Notes: generated by a model not told the origin, from the sequence alone. A stretch of 64,000 nt of DNA from Trichoplax sp. H2 (GCA_003344405.1 NOWV01000057.1:310001-374000), one strand, 5' to 3'; numbered from the stretch's first letter, positions 39,764 to 52,916 are shown. Translations and numbers: made by a program.

Positions 39764-41413
39764 AGGATCTAAATCATATGAAGTAATTCTATTTAATTTC
39801 TCATCTAAAATGGAAGATTTTTACTAATACTATTTTAATATATCTGTAGCCAAAACTTATCCTACTCTTATATGATACTAATATTTCGATCAGTGATTTG
39901 TCAAATAAGAATAGTAAAATTAAATATATAATGATGTATAAAATTCGTACATCTAAAAGTGAAGGACCAAGAAGTATATGGAATGGAAGGTTAAAGAAGC
40001 GTGACAAAGCGACTCCAAAAGCAGAATTAAACAATAAAAAAGATGAATACCAAAACATAAATACTTATTGTATTTAATTAAAGTGTACCTTAAGCGCGGA
40101 AGATATTTGTATCTTGATAAAATTCTATCTATAAAAGCAGCCGCTATACTTTATTTTAATGACGTCGACGGATGTTTTGAGATCTTAATTTTTAATTAAC
40201 AACTTTTAGGAAGAGTTGTTGAACATATATCAGACTATTTCCGTATCATGACAAATGAAAATAGTACTAGCAGCTCGAATAGTTTCTTATTTTTAATAAA
40301 AACGGAAAAAATCAAATGCAGATGTAAAGATAAAATAAATTAAGCACCGTAAACTATTACTTACCGATAATGCGAGTATATTTGTTAATGACAATTTCAG
40401 AAAGAATTACACAATTAGTCGGCACCTTGTTTATTTTATTGTTTAGTTCAAATAAAATCAATAGCAAGAAAGGATTAAAAATTAATTGCGGAATAAGTTT
40501 TTATTATTAAAAAAAATAAACTTTGGCTACGCGAGTTAAAAATTTGGATCCTAATACTGACTTGCAAACAGTCACTTTATTATAATTTCGGCCGCAGAAA
40601 AGATTCATACTTAGATATGCGACGTTTGGTAATAAATCTTGAGATTAAAACACGCTAATAAAGAGCTTGTTTGTTTGTTTTCAGACGCAGAAAAATGGAA
40701 AAAAATACTGCTTAAACTAACGTAAAATACTATACTATATACTTACATATAGCTATCATGCAAGAACAGTCAAAGCACATAGTAATAATTACTATATACT
40801 TTGCCATCAAAATGTCCGAAAAACTAACAACACACCGCTGTTATACAAGAAAATCTTTTCGAAATGATTATATAAAAAATAAAAATATTGATTTTATAAA
40901 TCAAGAAGACGATATATTTCGGCAGAATCATATCAGCATGCTCGTATATCAAGTGGACAAAGGATGCAGAGAGGCTACTACATTTTGTAGTTCTTTTGAA
41001 ATAGTACTGTTTATTGTGAGAGTCTATTGGTTTTGAAAGAAAAGGAAAGTATTCAAAGAATAAGAATAAACGTTTACTTTATATAATGTGCTTGTTATCT
41101 TATGAACTATAAGTCAATAAATTGACTTTCATTATATTATCAAAATCTAGACGTCCTAAGGTTTACGGATTAATAATTTTATTACTGATAAGATTAATGT
41201 GTAGTGGACGTAATGTATTTTCTGATGAGTTAACAGCAGCTTTAAAATATTTTTCATAAGTAGCCGTATTCTAAATATTGTAATCACATTTTTCTCTAAT
41301 TGCATTTATATAATGAAAGCTGTACTATTAACTTCTTAATCGAATAGTGATCAAAAGATGATATCACTTATGATGTTTCAAAGCATTTCTAATAATTGAT
41401 ATTGAAGCCAATG
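39764..41413. other. Non-genic sequence
   Basis: 3' flank of receptor 5. Two open frames (39801-40058 minus, hydrophobic, 85 codons; 40758-41036 plus, 92 codons) match nothing I recognise. They are about what AT-rich spacer produces by chance. Confidence 0.45.
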
Positions 41414-42532
41414 TTAAATTTTAATTTTAGTTAGTGGAATTCTAGAGCTTTCATATGGATGATGTATAATATTTTGATTTACTGCTTGGCTAAAATAACG
41501 ACTAGTCGCTCGAACTGTAGTTTTTTGATTCACATTATTTAAACGCATTGGAAGTAAATATCGGAATCTAGATATTAATTTCATTCTAATACTATAGTCA
41601 AATTTAAAATAGATAAATGGGTTGATAATGCTAATTCCAAATGTACTTATAAATGAAAAAAAAGCAAATAGATAATACTGTAATCCCATCAAGCGTATTT
41701 GTAGCAACGATTTTGCTGTTATAGCCATGCCAGCACAGGTTGCAAAGAATGGCCATGTAGTTAGAAAATAAATCAGAGTTATAAAAATCAGCGCCCGGAT
41801 GAACTTTTTCTTCTTTAAATGACCATCTTTTCTTCTTTTCTGTTTTACCTGTCCTGGCTGGACATAATGAGTTTGATATTTAACTATTTTACCATAAGTT
41901 ATAACTAAGATAAGCATTGGAATGAGATACATGAAAACTCCTTGCAACACTAGGTAGACAGCGGTTGAAACTGAAACATTGGGTACATCACAAAATTTTG
42001 TATCCTCGCGATAAACATTGGCTAAATAAAGGATAGGCAAAGCAATGCCAAGAGTTATAAGGCAACCGAGGCATTGGCCAACATAAACTAAACGTTTCTT
42101 ATATTTTAGTGTGGTAACTGATATTGGCTTAACGATAGCCAGATAGCGATCAATACTAATCATGCATAAAGTAGTGATTGATACTCCATATGAAATAAAT
42201 ATTGTAAAGAGTAAGCATTTACATAATATCGATCCCCAAAAATATCCAATCTTAACAGCAGCGACAAGCATAAATCCAGTCATAGTGCCCATTAACGATA
42301 GAAGATCCGATATAACTGATATTTGAATAAGATTATAAGTCATAGAACGAAAGTGGCGATCACTTTTAATCAAATAAAGTAATAGAAGATTTGCTATAAA
42401 ACCAATAACAGATAGTGGAATAGCTGCAGAATAGGCATATATATTAACTGTAGAATAATTAATGGCTACTTGAGTGGAATTATGAAATCTTTGATCATTC
42501 CAACGAGGTAAGTGATCACTAGTCTTCAGCAT
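41414..42532 (-). CDS. Class A GPCR, single exon (receptor 5)
   Basis: 372 residues, the longest of the cluster, with about 35 residues before TM1 and a C-tail of about 60. Key positions: N48, D76, C104 with C181, D128-R129-Y130, YVQPG 223-227, TWP 259-261, NPFIY 304-308, KFDYSIRMK in helix 8. N-glycosylation sites at N18 and N25. ECL2 reads NVYREDTKFCDVP, where the neighbours have YPD. ICL3 is strongly basic (residues 229-243). F298 occupies the opsin lysine site. The tail is rich in Ser, Thr and Arg. The first Met was taken; a shorter start is not available without losing the glycosylation sites. Confidence 0.93.
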   Translation of the reverse strand: MLKTSDHLPRWNDQRFHNSTQVAINYSTVNIYAYSAAIPLSVIGFIANLLLLYLIKSDRHFRSMTYNLIQISVISDLLSLMGTMTGFMLVAAVKIGYFWGSILCKCLLFTIFISYGVSITTLCMISIDRYLAIVKPISVTTLKYKKRLVYVGQCLGCLITLGIALPILYLANVYREDTKFCDVPNVSVSTAVYLVLQGVFMYLIPMLILVITYGKIVKYQTHYVQPGQVKQKRRKDGHLKKKKFIRALIFITLIYFLTTWPFFATCAGMAITAKSLLQIRLMGLQYYLFAFFSFISTFGISIINPFIYFKFDYSIRMKLISRFRYLLPMRLNNVNQKTTVRATSRYFSQAVNQNIIHHPYESSRIPLTKIKI

Positions 42533-43197
42533 ATTTTTTATGCAAAAATTTTAAGAGTAAAACAATAATGTTACTTTCTTAGACGCATATATATAGCTCT
42601 TGCAGTATGTTGATATCTAGTTATTTTTAATTTGAAAATCCACTTCTATATTTAGGACCTTAACGGCATATAGAAATCAAATAGCGATAACCATTGTTGA
42701 TAATTGTTATTTTTTTAGTTAATCTACGTCGCCTAGTGGCATATATTTATATATGTCCTTTAGTAAATTATTTGAACACTGTCTGTAAACGTCATACTAG
42801 GATCGTCTAGAAAGAAAGGCGTCTAATGTAAATTGATGATACGTCATACGCTATAGTTACATATTGCTGGGTACATAATAAGCGAACTCATACATTTAAA
42901 TTAGTTTATATATTTATTTGGACATTGATTAATAAATTATTTATGCTTAAATAATTTTCTGATTATAATAGCTTTATGTTAAAAGTCTATGAGAGCTAAT
43001 TACCTCCAGTTGCAATAGAAACTTTACTTCATTATTAATTTTCGTAATTGAAACTTTCTATTAGGTCGTGTTAATAGCAAAGATGATAATATTTGCTTGA
43101 AAATACGGTAAAGATAGATTAAAAAATTTTTATAATTGTAGAATAATTTGATATTTATTATAGATATGTTACTATTAATTTACGAAATCCTAATGGT

Positions 43198-43233
43198 ATC
43201 TGATATCAGGGCTAGACTGACCTGATATCAGAT
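43198..43233. repeat. Perfect 13-bp inverted repeat with 10-bp loop
   Basis: Arms atctgatatcagg (43198-43210) and cctgatatcagat (43221-43233) are exact reverse complements around the loop gctagactga. Pairing extends outward by about five bases with two mismatches. It lies in non-genic sequence. Confidence 0.9.
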
Positions 43234-44273
43234 GGCATCTTTAGAGAGAGATTTACAGCAGAATTCAATACTATACATCAATGCCATCACTTAAGATAAT
43301 GAGCATAGTACCATTAAGGGTTAATAACTCTAGATTACGTATAACATTCTTATCGCTGTGGTACACCATTATCGCAATAATATTGCTTATAGAAAAGATC
43401 CGATAATAAGTCATGAAATTAAGTAACTGCTTTATGGTAAAGTAGAGCTGCATGGTATTATATGATACATATACACCCATAGAAGATTGAAATATGATGA
43501 ATGTTTGTTACGGTGTTGCCTTGTTATCAGGATGGTTTAATAAGTACAGTAGTATTTAGTATGGAGAATATCCATATTTGTAGTGCTAGATAAGATAAGT
43601 AATGCCTTAACGTGGATGTTGTTTGTAATATTTCATTACATACTTGATATTGATTGTTATTGTGTGATAGATAGCAGTAAGACGATTTAAGTTCTAGTTA
43701 ATGATAGTTGAATTAGACAACCTTCGAGCTTAGATTAAGATTAAGTATGAGTAAGAGATTCAAAATATTTACTGATAGAAAAGCTATGTAAGGAACATCT
43801 CAGTTCGAGACGTTTCTCCTAGTAAGGTATAATACCAACACTGTTGTTGTTTACAAATTAGACGGTTCCTATATGAACGGGAACATTTGAGTTCAGTGGT
43901 GGTAAAAAGTTGTAGATGTATCTTTGCTAATAATAGTTTCATCTTTACAGTGTTTTGCTGTGTGTCTTTAACGTTAAGTAAAAGGGCATTTAAGCCAGTA
44001 GCTACTTATAGACTTTTACTGTACGTTACCTTGTCGCAGAAGTGAAATTGTGACAATGTTGCATTATTAATTAATGAATACCGTGCTAATTAGAAATTGT
44101 TTGATTCATATTTTGAGTAGGACATCTCCTTGCCAAATATATTGTTCAAATTCAGTGATAAATGATTTTTGTCATGAATTTCATAGAGATAAGAGATCTA
44201 ATATTTCAGTTGTTATCATATTTCGCTCTGAAATAAAGTATATACTGAGGATAGAAAGGCTACTGCCTTAAAC

Positions 44274-44460
44274 CAGCTTCGTGACAAGGATAACGTAAAA
44301 CAGATCTCTAAATTACTAAAATCTCCGGAATTCAGTATCCTTAACTATCTCGCAAGAATTTAGACGCCTTTGCTTCTACGTTAAACGACTAGAGAATTCT
44401 GATTTTATTCAGCTATCTACTGAGCTTAAGTACCCTTCGGTAGCAGCTAACATGAACGAG
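44274..44460 (+). mobile_element. Possible diverged fragment of the 630-bp element
   Basis: Shares the ordered words cttcgtgacaaggataacgta, tttagacgcct, tacgttaaacgactag and gaattctgattttatt with the first 200 bp of the three good copies, with many differences and small gaps. Homology is suggested by the order; an alignment is needed. Confidence 0.4.
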
Positions 44461-47273
44461 GTATCATAAGATTATGAAAGTTAATTCATATTAGCTAGAT
44501 AAATAAATACTGAAATATTTATAATCGTAGATACGCACCGAATGATTCTAGATAACTAGACTATAGTATGCCATACATAGAATTATTTATGGTATCACCT
44601 ATAATTGAGTATTTTCAGGATATTAATGTCAAGCGTTGCAAGATGTAGTACTATGATTAATTAACATCAGTTACCATACAAGAACTCTTGCTACACTTCA
44701 GCATAATTTACTATCACAAATAATAACTATCGTGGTTTTACTATTAGTTATTACTAGTTAGTACATAAGTAAACGCTTAATTACCTAAATTCCGTCAGCT
44801 ACTTATTCACGGTAATTCGTACGGTGATAGCTACTTATCATTAATTAATACTAGTAAGTTTTCGATGTTTCAAAACCTTCCTGCAGCTTGTTAGTTACTG
44901 TGCCTCATAAATAATGCTAAGAATTAGCTGTCGTTCGGTTATATTTTAAAAAATGAAATCATTTATTACTTTGAGGTGAGTAAATATTAGATTTTCCATA
45001 TATGATCCGAAATTTTTTTCCCGCGATACTTTTAATTGTTCCCTATTTTAATATACTGCATTATGTAATACTCAAGATAACTATTTTGCTTTATGTTTGT
45101 AAAATAATAAATTTGATGAACTATTCTTCCTAATTGATGGTAATTATCATGAATAATTACTTCTATATGCTACAGTTACGCGTTCTTGTTGCCGTTAATA
45201 ACTGGCAGTACTGTATTATCTTGGTTTAGAAGTATTCCTCAGTTGTTACTTATTGGTGAATTAAGTACCTTATTTTATTTGTATAAACTTTAAGTCAAAC
45301 TTTTTTAGTAGTGTTACTGCAGCTGATAGATATAATGCATAAATGCATATGGATAAAATGACATATTTTATTTGAAGCAAGCTTACGGAAAGAATCAGAA
45401 TAAGACTGGCTAAATTGCTACTACAAGGTAGAAAAGCAGCAGTACACTCTGGCGTAAAATCTCATAGGCTAATTCCATTTAATAAAATTTTTCTTATTCA
45501 TTACCACGTAATATGATTGTTCGTTATAATTATTAAGAAATTAAATTCTGCTCTAGCCTTATTAACGGACATCGTAAAGCAATTTCATTGCTAAGGTAGC
45601 TATGACATTCGTTGACTTGCGAGTTTATAATGGTTGTATGCATGGAATTGCATGCTATTATGATATTCTGACAAAAACTAACTCGTAGCATATAGGTTGT
45701 TAATTAGTTAAATGACAGAGATACACACGTATTTCAAGCACAGATATATTAATATTCTCTTATCTATGGTAATTGCATTAGAATATAAATAAAAAATTAT
45801 TGTTTTGGTTACCAAATATCCTTTAGAGCTGTTACTGAAATTCTTTTGTTATAAAAATTGCAAAATATATTTTTATCAATCCATTAATTAAGGACAATCT
45901 CTATGTAACGAATTTTTCAAAATGAAATAAACGGATGGCTTGGAATCAAGTTACAATAGCTAGTTCGAGAATTATTAATAATTATAGCTTAGTTGCAAAC
46001 AGGCATTAGAGGGGTAGTTCTAATTAATACCAAACTACGTAGTAAATTTACTAAATTAACGAAGGAAAAGCATAGTTTTTTTCATATTATCTCCCAAGCG
46101 ATTACCACAACCTCGGTCGTTAGCAAGTATACTATACTACAATGGGATATTTAAATCGATGTTCAAGTCCTTTCTTAATTAGGTTTGGAGATAGCGTTGT
46201 GGTAATTATTGGCTTTCATGATAAAGGATAAGAAGGCACCATGCAATACTAGGATTTACCAATGACGAAAGTATTGCCAGTAAGAAATTTGGTTTAATGA
46301 CCTTTACTATTAAAAATGGATTTCCCTTGATCTAAAAACTAAGAGCTACACAGTAGCATTCGAAAGACAAATAAGAAATCCAAGGAAAAAACTGACTTAG
46401 TCATTTAAACTACCCGTTCAAATATTCACATTGTTTGAAATCGTATTTTGCCTTATGTTACCAGAATATCCCAAATTGTTCTTGCGGACCTATAATAAAA
46501 TAATCGAAGGTATCGTAGCCAACTGCAGTGTATAATGAAATCATTATCTATTGACGCATCTAAGATATCTCATTTTATGCTTTCTTGTTGAAAATATCAG
46601 CTATAGTAATTATAATTATTAATATTTTAACATCGATATTGCAGCACTGATAATATTTAGTTGCATTAATGTAGACTATTAATATAATTTAGTCTACTTT
46701 GTTTTTAATTAGGTATTGTAAAAAGCATCCACACTTTTCTATACAATTTACTTCATTGTCGTAGCATAGGTATGCTAGTTATCGTTGCAGATTTGTAGTA
46801 GGAATTATTCATTTGCTATTAAATGCTCAGAAGACAGTTTCAGCTCACAAACTAGCTAGGTACAGCCCAGACCTTCAACAGTCATAGTTGTTCTCCCCTA
46901 GGTTTGTAGTCAAGAAACGAGTAATCTTTTCATTCTTGGTATTGCAATTATAATATGTGATCTTAATCTACTCAATGCATTAACATAAAAAATTTTAATG
47001 AACTAAGTGCTTTGCCGTAAGTTTACATAAGGTTTCACGTGAGACAAATAATTTGGCATTTTTATTATTTTTATGCCCAATACGACTTCATGAATACTAG
47101 AACGGTTATAACTTACTAAATAGTATTTGAAGAATTTATTTTACTGTTAGTTGCGAGCATTGCGACAAATCACAGGCTAGATGCTAGAATGATTAATCTG
47201 ATTCCTAAGAATACGGTTTAATAGATTTTCATTTTATATCATCATAAGGGAATACGAAGAATACTGTTGTTTA

Positions 47274-48226
47274 CTACCTAAGATGTTTACCAATGATACA
47301 TCGGAATAAATTTGTAGTGCCGTCTCCGATATTTCTATTGAATGATAAGTAAAAGCATGGGTTGATGATGCTAATAATCACAGTAATAACAAATGAAGAT
47401 AGTGATATATAATATAGATTTTGATCATCACGTCTAAGTCTATGAAATGTAACACCAGTTACTGCCATGCCGAATGTCGTCGCAAAGAATGGCCATGCTA
47501 ATCGAAGATACGACAAACCAATAATAAGCATCATTTTAATAAATTTTTTTGTCTTACATCGGTCTTGTAATTGCTAATCTGGCAATATTTGGCCAGGTCT
47601 AACGCGATTTTTCAGGTAATTGATGATTTTACTGTAAAGATAAGCCTTTAAGGTTGCTGATAAAATATACATTATTCTTGCTAAGAATATTATATAAATA
47701 GATAAGCTAGTATTAAATGATTCTAAGTCGCAAAACAGCGGATCATCGATATCACTCTTAACAAACCACAATGATGGCAAAGCTACGCAGATACTAAATA
47801 GTATGGAACCAGTAATTGCAAACATCACAATTTTGCGCTTATGATTCTTATACCATAACGACAATGGCTTAATGATTGCATAGTAGCGATCAAAGCTGAT
47901 TAAACATAGCGTGGAAATTGAAATAGCAAAGGATAGAAAAAGAACATACATGGAAGCAGGACAAAACATTTTCCTGTACTATACGTTATTGAGATAGTGG
48001 AGATAAGGAAGAGGGCAATAAGTGCAATGAATAGCATAAGATCAGAAAGATGAGACGTCAGAATTATCATATAAGTTATCGTATGTAATTTTTTATTACT
48101 AATAATTACAATAGAAAGAAATAAGTTTAGAAGTAACCCAATAACAATTATAAATAGGCTAAATGTTGGTAAAATATTAAAGATTTCAGATAGTGTAACA
48201 TTCGAACCGTTGGACTGATTTATCAT
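47274..48226 (-). pseudogene. Class A GPCR pseudogene (receptor 6)
   Basis: Nearly complete receptor starting at MINQSNGSNVT (48226; the codon further upstream in frame is TTG). It has two lesions: a one-base frame change in the A-run at about 47970 (just before TM3, where GK is followed by MFCPASMYV in another frame), and a TAG at 47576-47574 in ICL3 directly after RVRPGQILPD. Intact elements include ISFDRYYAIIKPLS, FCDLE in ECL2, AWPFF in TM6 and NPCFY in TM7. Helix 8 has NIG in place of NIR. With only two lesions it is young; sequencing error could explain the homopolymer change but not the stop. The closest relatives are receptors 7 and 8. Confidence 0.88.
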
Positions 48227-48753
48227 GATTCTCTCCAAAAAGAACCTAATTTTGAAAGCAAGTCAGTGTATATGTTATGCAATATTACATGTACTTAATT
48301 GAGATTTAAGCTGTCAGAAGAGGTTAAAAAAATTAAAATACGGATGTTAATATTTATTAAAGGGGTTGCATCTGGCAAATCTCGGCGTAACTTAATTTGA
48401 TTGTTTATCCAAAGCTTCAAGGGAAGCTGTTATCTAAAACCTTATTAAAATATGAAAGATAAAGCTCATTAAAACTTCGTTCGCTATATTTTTCTCAGTA
48501 TCGTTTATTTATCGTCAACGTAATCATAATTTTGGAATGTGTATACAAAATATATCAAGATACTGAATAGGTGATTCTAAGATGGTAATATCCAGCTGTT
48601 ATGCTGAACTAGAATTTTAATTAGACCATTAACTTTTGAAGACTCATTAGCTAATTTTAATAGATATCATTCTTCATAATTAAATCAGAATTATTTGATT
48701 ATAGAGGCGGATGTCAAGTTATAATTATAATTTATTGCCATCTAATATACTTA
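48227..48753. other. Short spacer
   Basis: About 0.5 kb upstream of receptor pseudogene 6, ending at copy 3 of the 630-bp element. Nothing recognisable. Confidence 0.5.
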
Positions 48754-48754
48754 T

Positions 48755-49383
48755 GTCACAAAACAGCTTTGCAACAAGATAACGTAATGTACAATCAATA
48801 AGTCAATTCCTTGAACCATGTATCAAGGAACTATATCTGTACTATCAGAAACACTTTTGCTCTGCTAGCAGACTGCACAAAGACTTAAACGCCTCGTATT
48901 TTACGTTAAACACTAAGTTTAAGAATCCACTTTATTACACGATATACTGCATTTATATACTATTCCTCAATAGTTCATGAGTCATAGTTAGTACGATTAA
49001 CTTTGGAATCATTCACTGAATTAGATATTAATTTTAGCTACTGCTCCCTTAATGCAGACAACAGTATTTACGAACATAGATGTGTAATGATTAATACAGA
49101 ATAGTCAGATTGCGATATGTCCTATCACGGAACATTTCCATGATAATTTACAATCTACCATAAGTAAATTACAATCACAATGATTCGAACTGTAAGTAGA
49201 TAATTTGCATTCCCTATTATAACTATTAATTCAGTATGTGTATATGTGTCACTGTCATAAAAAGTCAGTGCTATATTAAAACACAGTATATCCAAATTAG
49301 AAGTTAACTAAATAAGGATAAGCTAACAGAATTATTCTAACGTAGATATTTCTACTCTAATACAGTATATAATACTGTCACAG
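48755..49383 (+). mobile_element. Interspersed ~630-bp element, copy 3
   Basis: Starts gtcacaaaacagc and ends taatactgtcacag. CTTAT flanks both sides (48750-48754 and 49384-49388), a second case of a 5-bp target-site duplication. One base missing near 49230 breaks the 63-codon frame seen in the other copies. The terminal palindrome acagtatataatactgt is perfect around ata. Confidence 0.82.
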
Positions 49384-50599
49384 CTTATAATTATTGGTAC
49401 CGGGGACTCGACTTTTCAGTGAAATACTACTAACAAACAGCTTTATAGTATTGTTACTTTATATGCTTGGACTCATAAGCTAGTTCTAATAAACTTTATT
49501 TGTATTAACAGTTAAGGCCTAACTGTACCAGTTTAGGGTTGAAACTTTGTTAGAAAGTTGCTACACAGTCGTAATAGAATAGATATTTCTTAGCTTTAAT
49601 ACAAATCTCAGAGGTTACTTTAATGTAAGCAAATCAAAACTTCACAGTCTACTTTGCTACAATAAAGGAAAACCCTTCTGTGTGCTGCTGTCTTGTATTT
49701 TAAAGGATTCAAAAATATGTTAAGGTCAGAAATTTTTAATTATTGAAATAAATCTTTCTTACTCTAACAGGGCATATGGCAATCTTAAGTAAGCAGCCTT
49801 TAGCGAAAGTTGTTTACGATTAACGTATCCTGGATGAGCTATTTTACATGTTAATTTTAAGTAAAACTCAAATTTAGACAGTTAATACAAAAAATAGATA
49901 ATAGATGTGCGTTGATAAGAAAATTAATCTAACAACTAGACGGCAATTTTTTACAGTCTACAAATATAAGTTTTATTTCTGGATGATGAAACTCTTTATG
50001 TTTTACAAGATGGTCAGCGTATAGTTTGTATTTAAGCGATGTAAAGATCTACTTTAAACCTTATAAGCTTCATTTATTGAGGAGCTACATGTTGCAATAA
50101 GTTGCTACTTAGGTATCGTAGTAGTTGTTACTACTATCATGGTATACCTTAAGCAGTGCGATAAGCATGATAATTAATATGCTACCATACATATATTGAT
50201 TGAAGAACGATATTTTAGGATAGATGCGTTTGATACTAGTTAGCTGATATGAAACCTGACTTCATTTCAATTTCCTTTTCAATTATTGCTGAACTTCAAT
50301 TTAAAAATTCCAAAGATATGATTTTCAAATTTTTAGATATTATATTAGTTTAAGTAAAGAAATATAGCAATATTTACAGCCATGCGATGATTTTCACTTG
50401 TTGTTAGCTAATAATAATACAAAAAGTTGAAACTAATATGCTGACTAGCGATAATATATAAAAGTATAATTGTGTTTGGCAATGCAATAGTAGTACAAAT
50501 AGCATTTACTTTCTTTAGTAATATTGTAATAGGTTTATGTTAAGTTAAGGGTTCGAGATAGCTTTGAGTTTATTGTAATAGACTCGCTAGGTAGACTCT
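49384..50599. other. Non-genic sequence
   Basis: 3' flank of receptor 7. Nothing recognisable on either strand. Confidence 0.5.
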
Positions 50600-51553
50600 C
50601 TATTTACAAGTTTTACATGTTGTAACCAATTGAACTATACTATACGTTCCTGCTCTAATATTTTTATCATAAATAAAATATAGGATCGGATTTGCAATTG
50701 ATATCATAGATGACGCTGAAAATGATAATATGGCGAGATTGTAATGTACTAGATTTTCACTTTTCAACTGACGATAATTTATACCTGTAATGGCAAAGCC
50801 TGTCAGGACGGCATAGAGCGGCCATGATAATAATAAAAACGACACACCCACAATAATCATCATTTTAATGAAGTTTTTCTTCCGTCGGCGATCCTGTATG
50901 AGCTGATCTTGTAAAACAACTCCAGGTCTGACATAGTTTCTCATACTGTAGATAATTTTACCATATACGATTGTCATAAATATTGCGGGAAAAATGTAAA
51001 ATGTAACTGTGACTGATATCAGATATACCGAATTGTAAGTGCTATTAATTACGAAATCACATAAGAAAGGATCATCAGGATAATTAGTGGCTAAAAATAC
51101 TGATGGTATTGCTGCAAGTGTACAAAATCCTATTGAAAAAGGAATCCCAAGTTTAATAAATTTAAATCTGTGTCTACGGTACCATTGCGATAACGGTTTT
51201 ACAATGGCAAAGTATCTATCGATACATATTAGGCATAGAGATGTGATGGAAATTGCAGAGGAGACGAACGCTAGATAGATGAACAATCGGCAAATTAGCG
51301 ATCCTTGAAAGAGAGGCACGTTCGATAAATTAAATAAAAAGGGTATAGTTGTACCAGCCGTGTTAGTAACCAAATCGCAGATGGATGCCACTAGGATAAC
51401 CGTATATTTACCTTTGCGTAATTTTTCGTTATATAATATAATCACGGATAATATGAGATTGAGAAAAATTCCAGATACAGTTATGATATTGCCAAAGACA
51501 ACGGAATAATCTTCTGAATATGATTCTATACTCATATTGGACAGGTTAGCCAT
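50600..51553 (-). CDS. Class A GPCR, single exon (receptor 7)
   Basis: 317 residues. Key positions: N32, D60, C88 with C165, D112-R113-Y114, YVRPG 207-211, SWP 243-245, NPILY 288-292, IYDKNIR in helix 8. N-glycosylation sites at N3 and N6. It differs from the 1/3/4/5/9/10 type in TM1 (ITVSGIFLNLILSVIIL without an AIPLS-type entry), in ECL3 (ITGINYRQL) and in having Ser in the TM6 SWP; this defines a subgroup with pseudogenes 6 and 8, and it is the only working-looking member here. The C-tail is only about 17 residues and ends TTCKTCK, with two cysteines that could be lipidated. S282 occupies the opsin lysine site. Confidence 0.92.
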   Translation of the reverse strand: MANLSNMSIESYSEDYSVVFGNIITVSGIFLNLILSVIILYNEKLRKGKYTVILVASICDLVTNTAGTTIPFLFNLSNVPLFQGSLICRLFIYLAFVSSAISITSLCLICIDRYFAIVKPLSQWYRRHRFKFIKLGIPFSIGFCTLAAIPSVFLATNYPDDPFLCDFVINSTYNSVYLISVTVTFYIFPAIFMTIVYGKIIYSMRNYVRPGVVLQDQLIQDRRRKKNFIKMMIIVGVSFLLLSWPLYAVLTGFAITGINYRQLKSENLVHYNLAILSFSASSMISIANPILYFIYDKNIRAGTYSIVQLVTTCKTCK

Positions 51554-52916
51554 GTATCAGCTCTAGGTTAACCCTAGTTGGTTTGTTGCAGTTTACTTTA
51601 AATAAATTAATAGAAACAAACAAACTGCTAACAGCTTTAGTTAATTTATAATATACTCGACTTAGAGAGCTTGCTTCAGAATTACTTTTCCGACATTTAC
51701 AGAGTATGAAATTTGAAGTTTAGAGTATTTCCTTTTGTATTAAGGTCAGAAGTTCTTGCAATCGCAATGGAAGTGAATCCTAATGTAAAATGAGGAAATT
51801 TTATATAATCTTCCTAATCCGTGAAACTTTCAGCTACTGATAATTACTATGCTTAGGTCTAATTCTTATAGAGGTGAATAAAAATACATTAATATTTGCT
51901 GTATTTTTAATCGATGCTAATCTTGAATAAAATCAGAAACGGGTTGGTATAATTTGTAACTAAGATACTCTATAGCTTATGTAATATCTATAAAATTAGT
52001 TTAAAGAGGTTGAATTTAAGTTTATTCATTCAGCATTATGCAATAGAATCGTAATCTATATTCCCATAGCAACGTAGCAAATAAATTATTTATCCGATGA
52101 CGTTTTATATGTATGAATTAATTTGCAATTACACCATCGGCTATAAGATAAAAACCATATTTCTTTAATTGTTCTAGTCATTTACAAGGTATCTAGTAAA
52201 TGCAGTGATTGCTATTATAGTGTATAGCAGTTCATATTAGTGATTTCTCGCAGACTATAATCTAACTAGAATAATAGTTACCATCAATCTTACCGATACT
52301 ATAACTTTACTACATCAAAGCATAGGAATACTAGAAATTATTCTTAAAATAACGTAGGAATGTATATGTTATACTAATTATATTTCACATATTTGCAATG
52401 ATTAATTATTAAATGTTATAATTTGCGATGATTTTAAAGTTAGCTGTCATTATTGATCAATTTATTAATTATTTTATAATGCTAGCATTTAGATTTTCAT
52501 ACAGAAAATGCAAAATTTTTGACCCTTAACGCAAGATTTGAATATCCTCGTTTCTTGCAATAGAACCAATTACTAAGCATTATGCATTCTTCAGTCTAGC
52601 CAATTGCAATGAAGTTTATTGTACTGATCTTATAGTAATAATTATTATTTACCAATAAAGGTCTTTATTAGATAGCTTCTTTAGCGGAAGTGCCAACAGC
52701 AGAGATGATTTTGTCTAAATAATACTCGTATGAACCTGTTACGGAGCAAAGCACCGTACTTGCTAATTAAATAGATTTTGTCAGTATTTAGTTAATGGAT
52801 CATATTGGTAAGCGATAATTGAAATTAAGAATATTAATGTCTGGATTGCTAGACGACAAAAGGCATAATTGTATTTGCAATTAATTAGTAGAGCCTATAT
52901 ACAGTAGGTATTAATA
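51554..52916. other. Non-genic sequence
   Basis: Between receptor 7 and the TM6 relic at 52917. Nothing recognisable, although decayed TM7 sequence of the relic may extend into its right end. Confidence 0.45.

Larger units (their letters stand above)
42533..47273. other. Gene-poor stretch, 4.7 kb
   Basis: Contains a strong hairpin at 43198-43233 and a possible diverged relic of the 630-bp element near 44274-44460. A 65-codon frame at 44074-44271 (plus) abuts that relic and is not recognisable. Otherwise no gene is visible. Confidence 0.45.

Noticed and set aside
30187-41413. Small open frames at 31141, 38492, 39801 and 40758
   Set aside because: No recognisable motif, no splice context and lengths expected by chance in AT-rich sequence.
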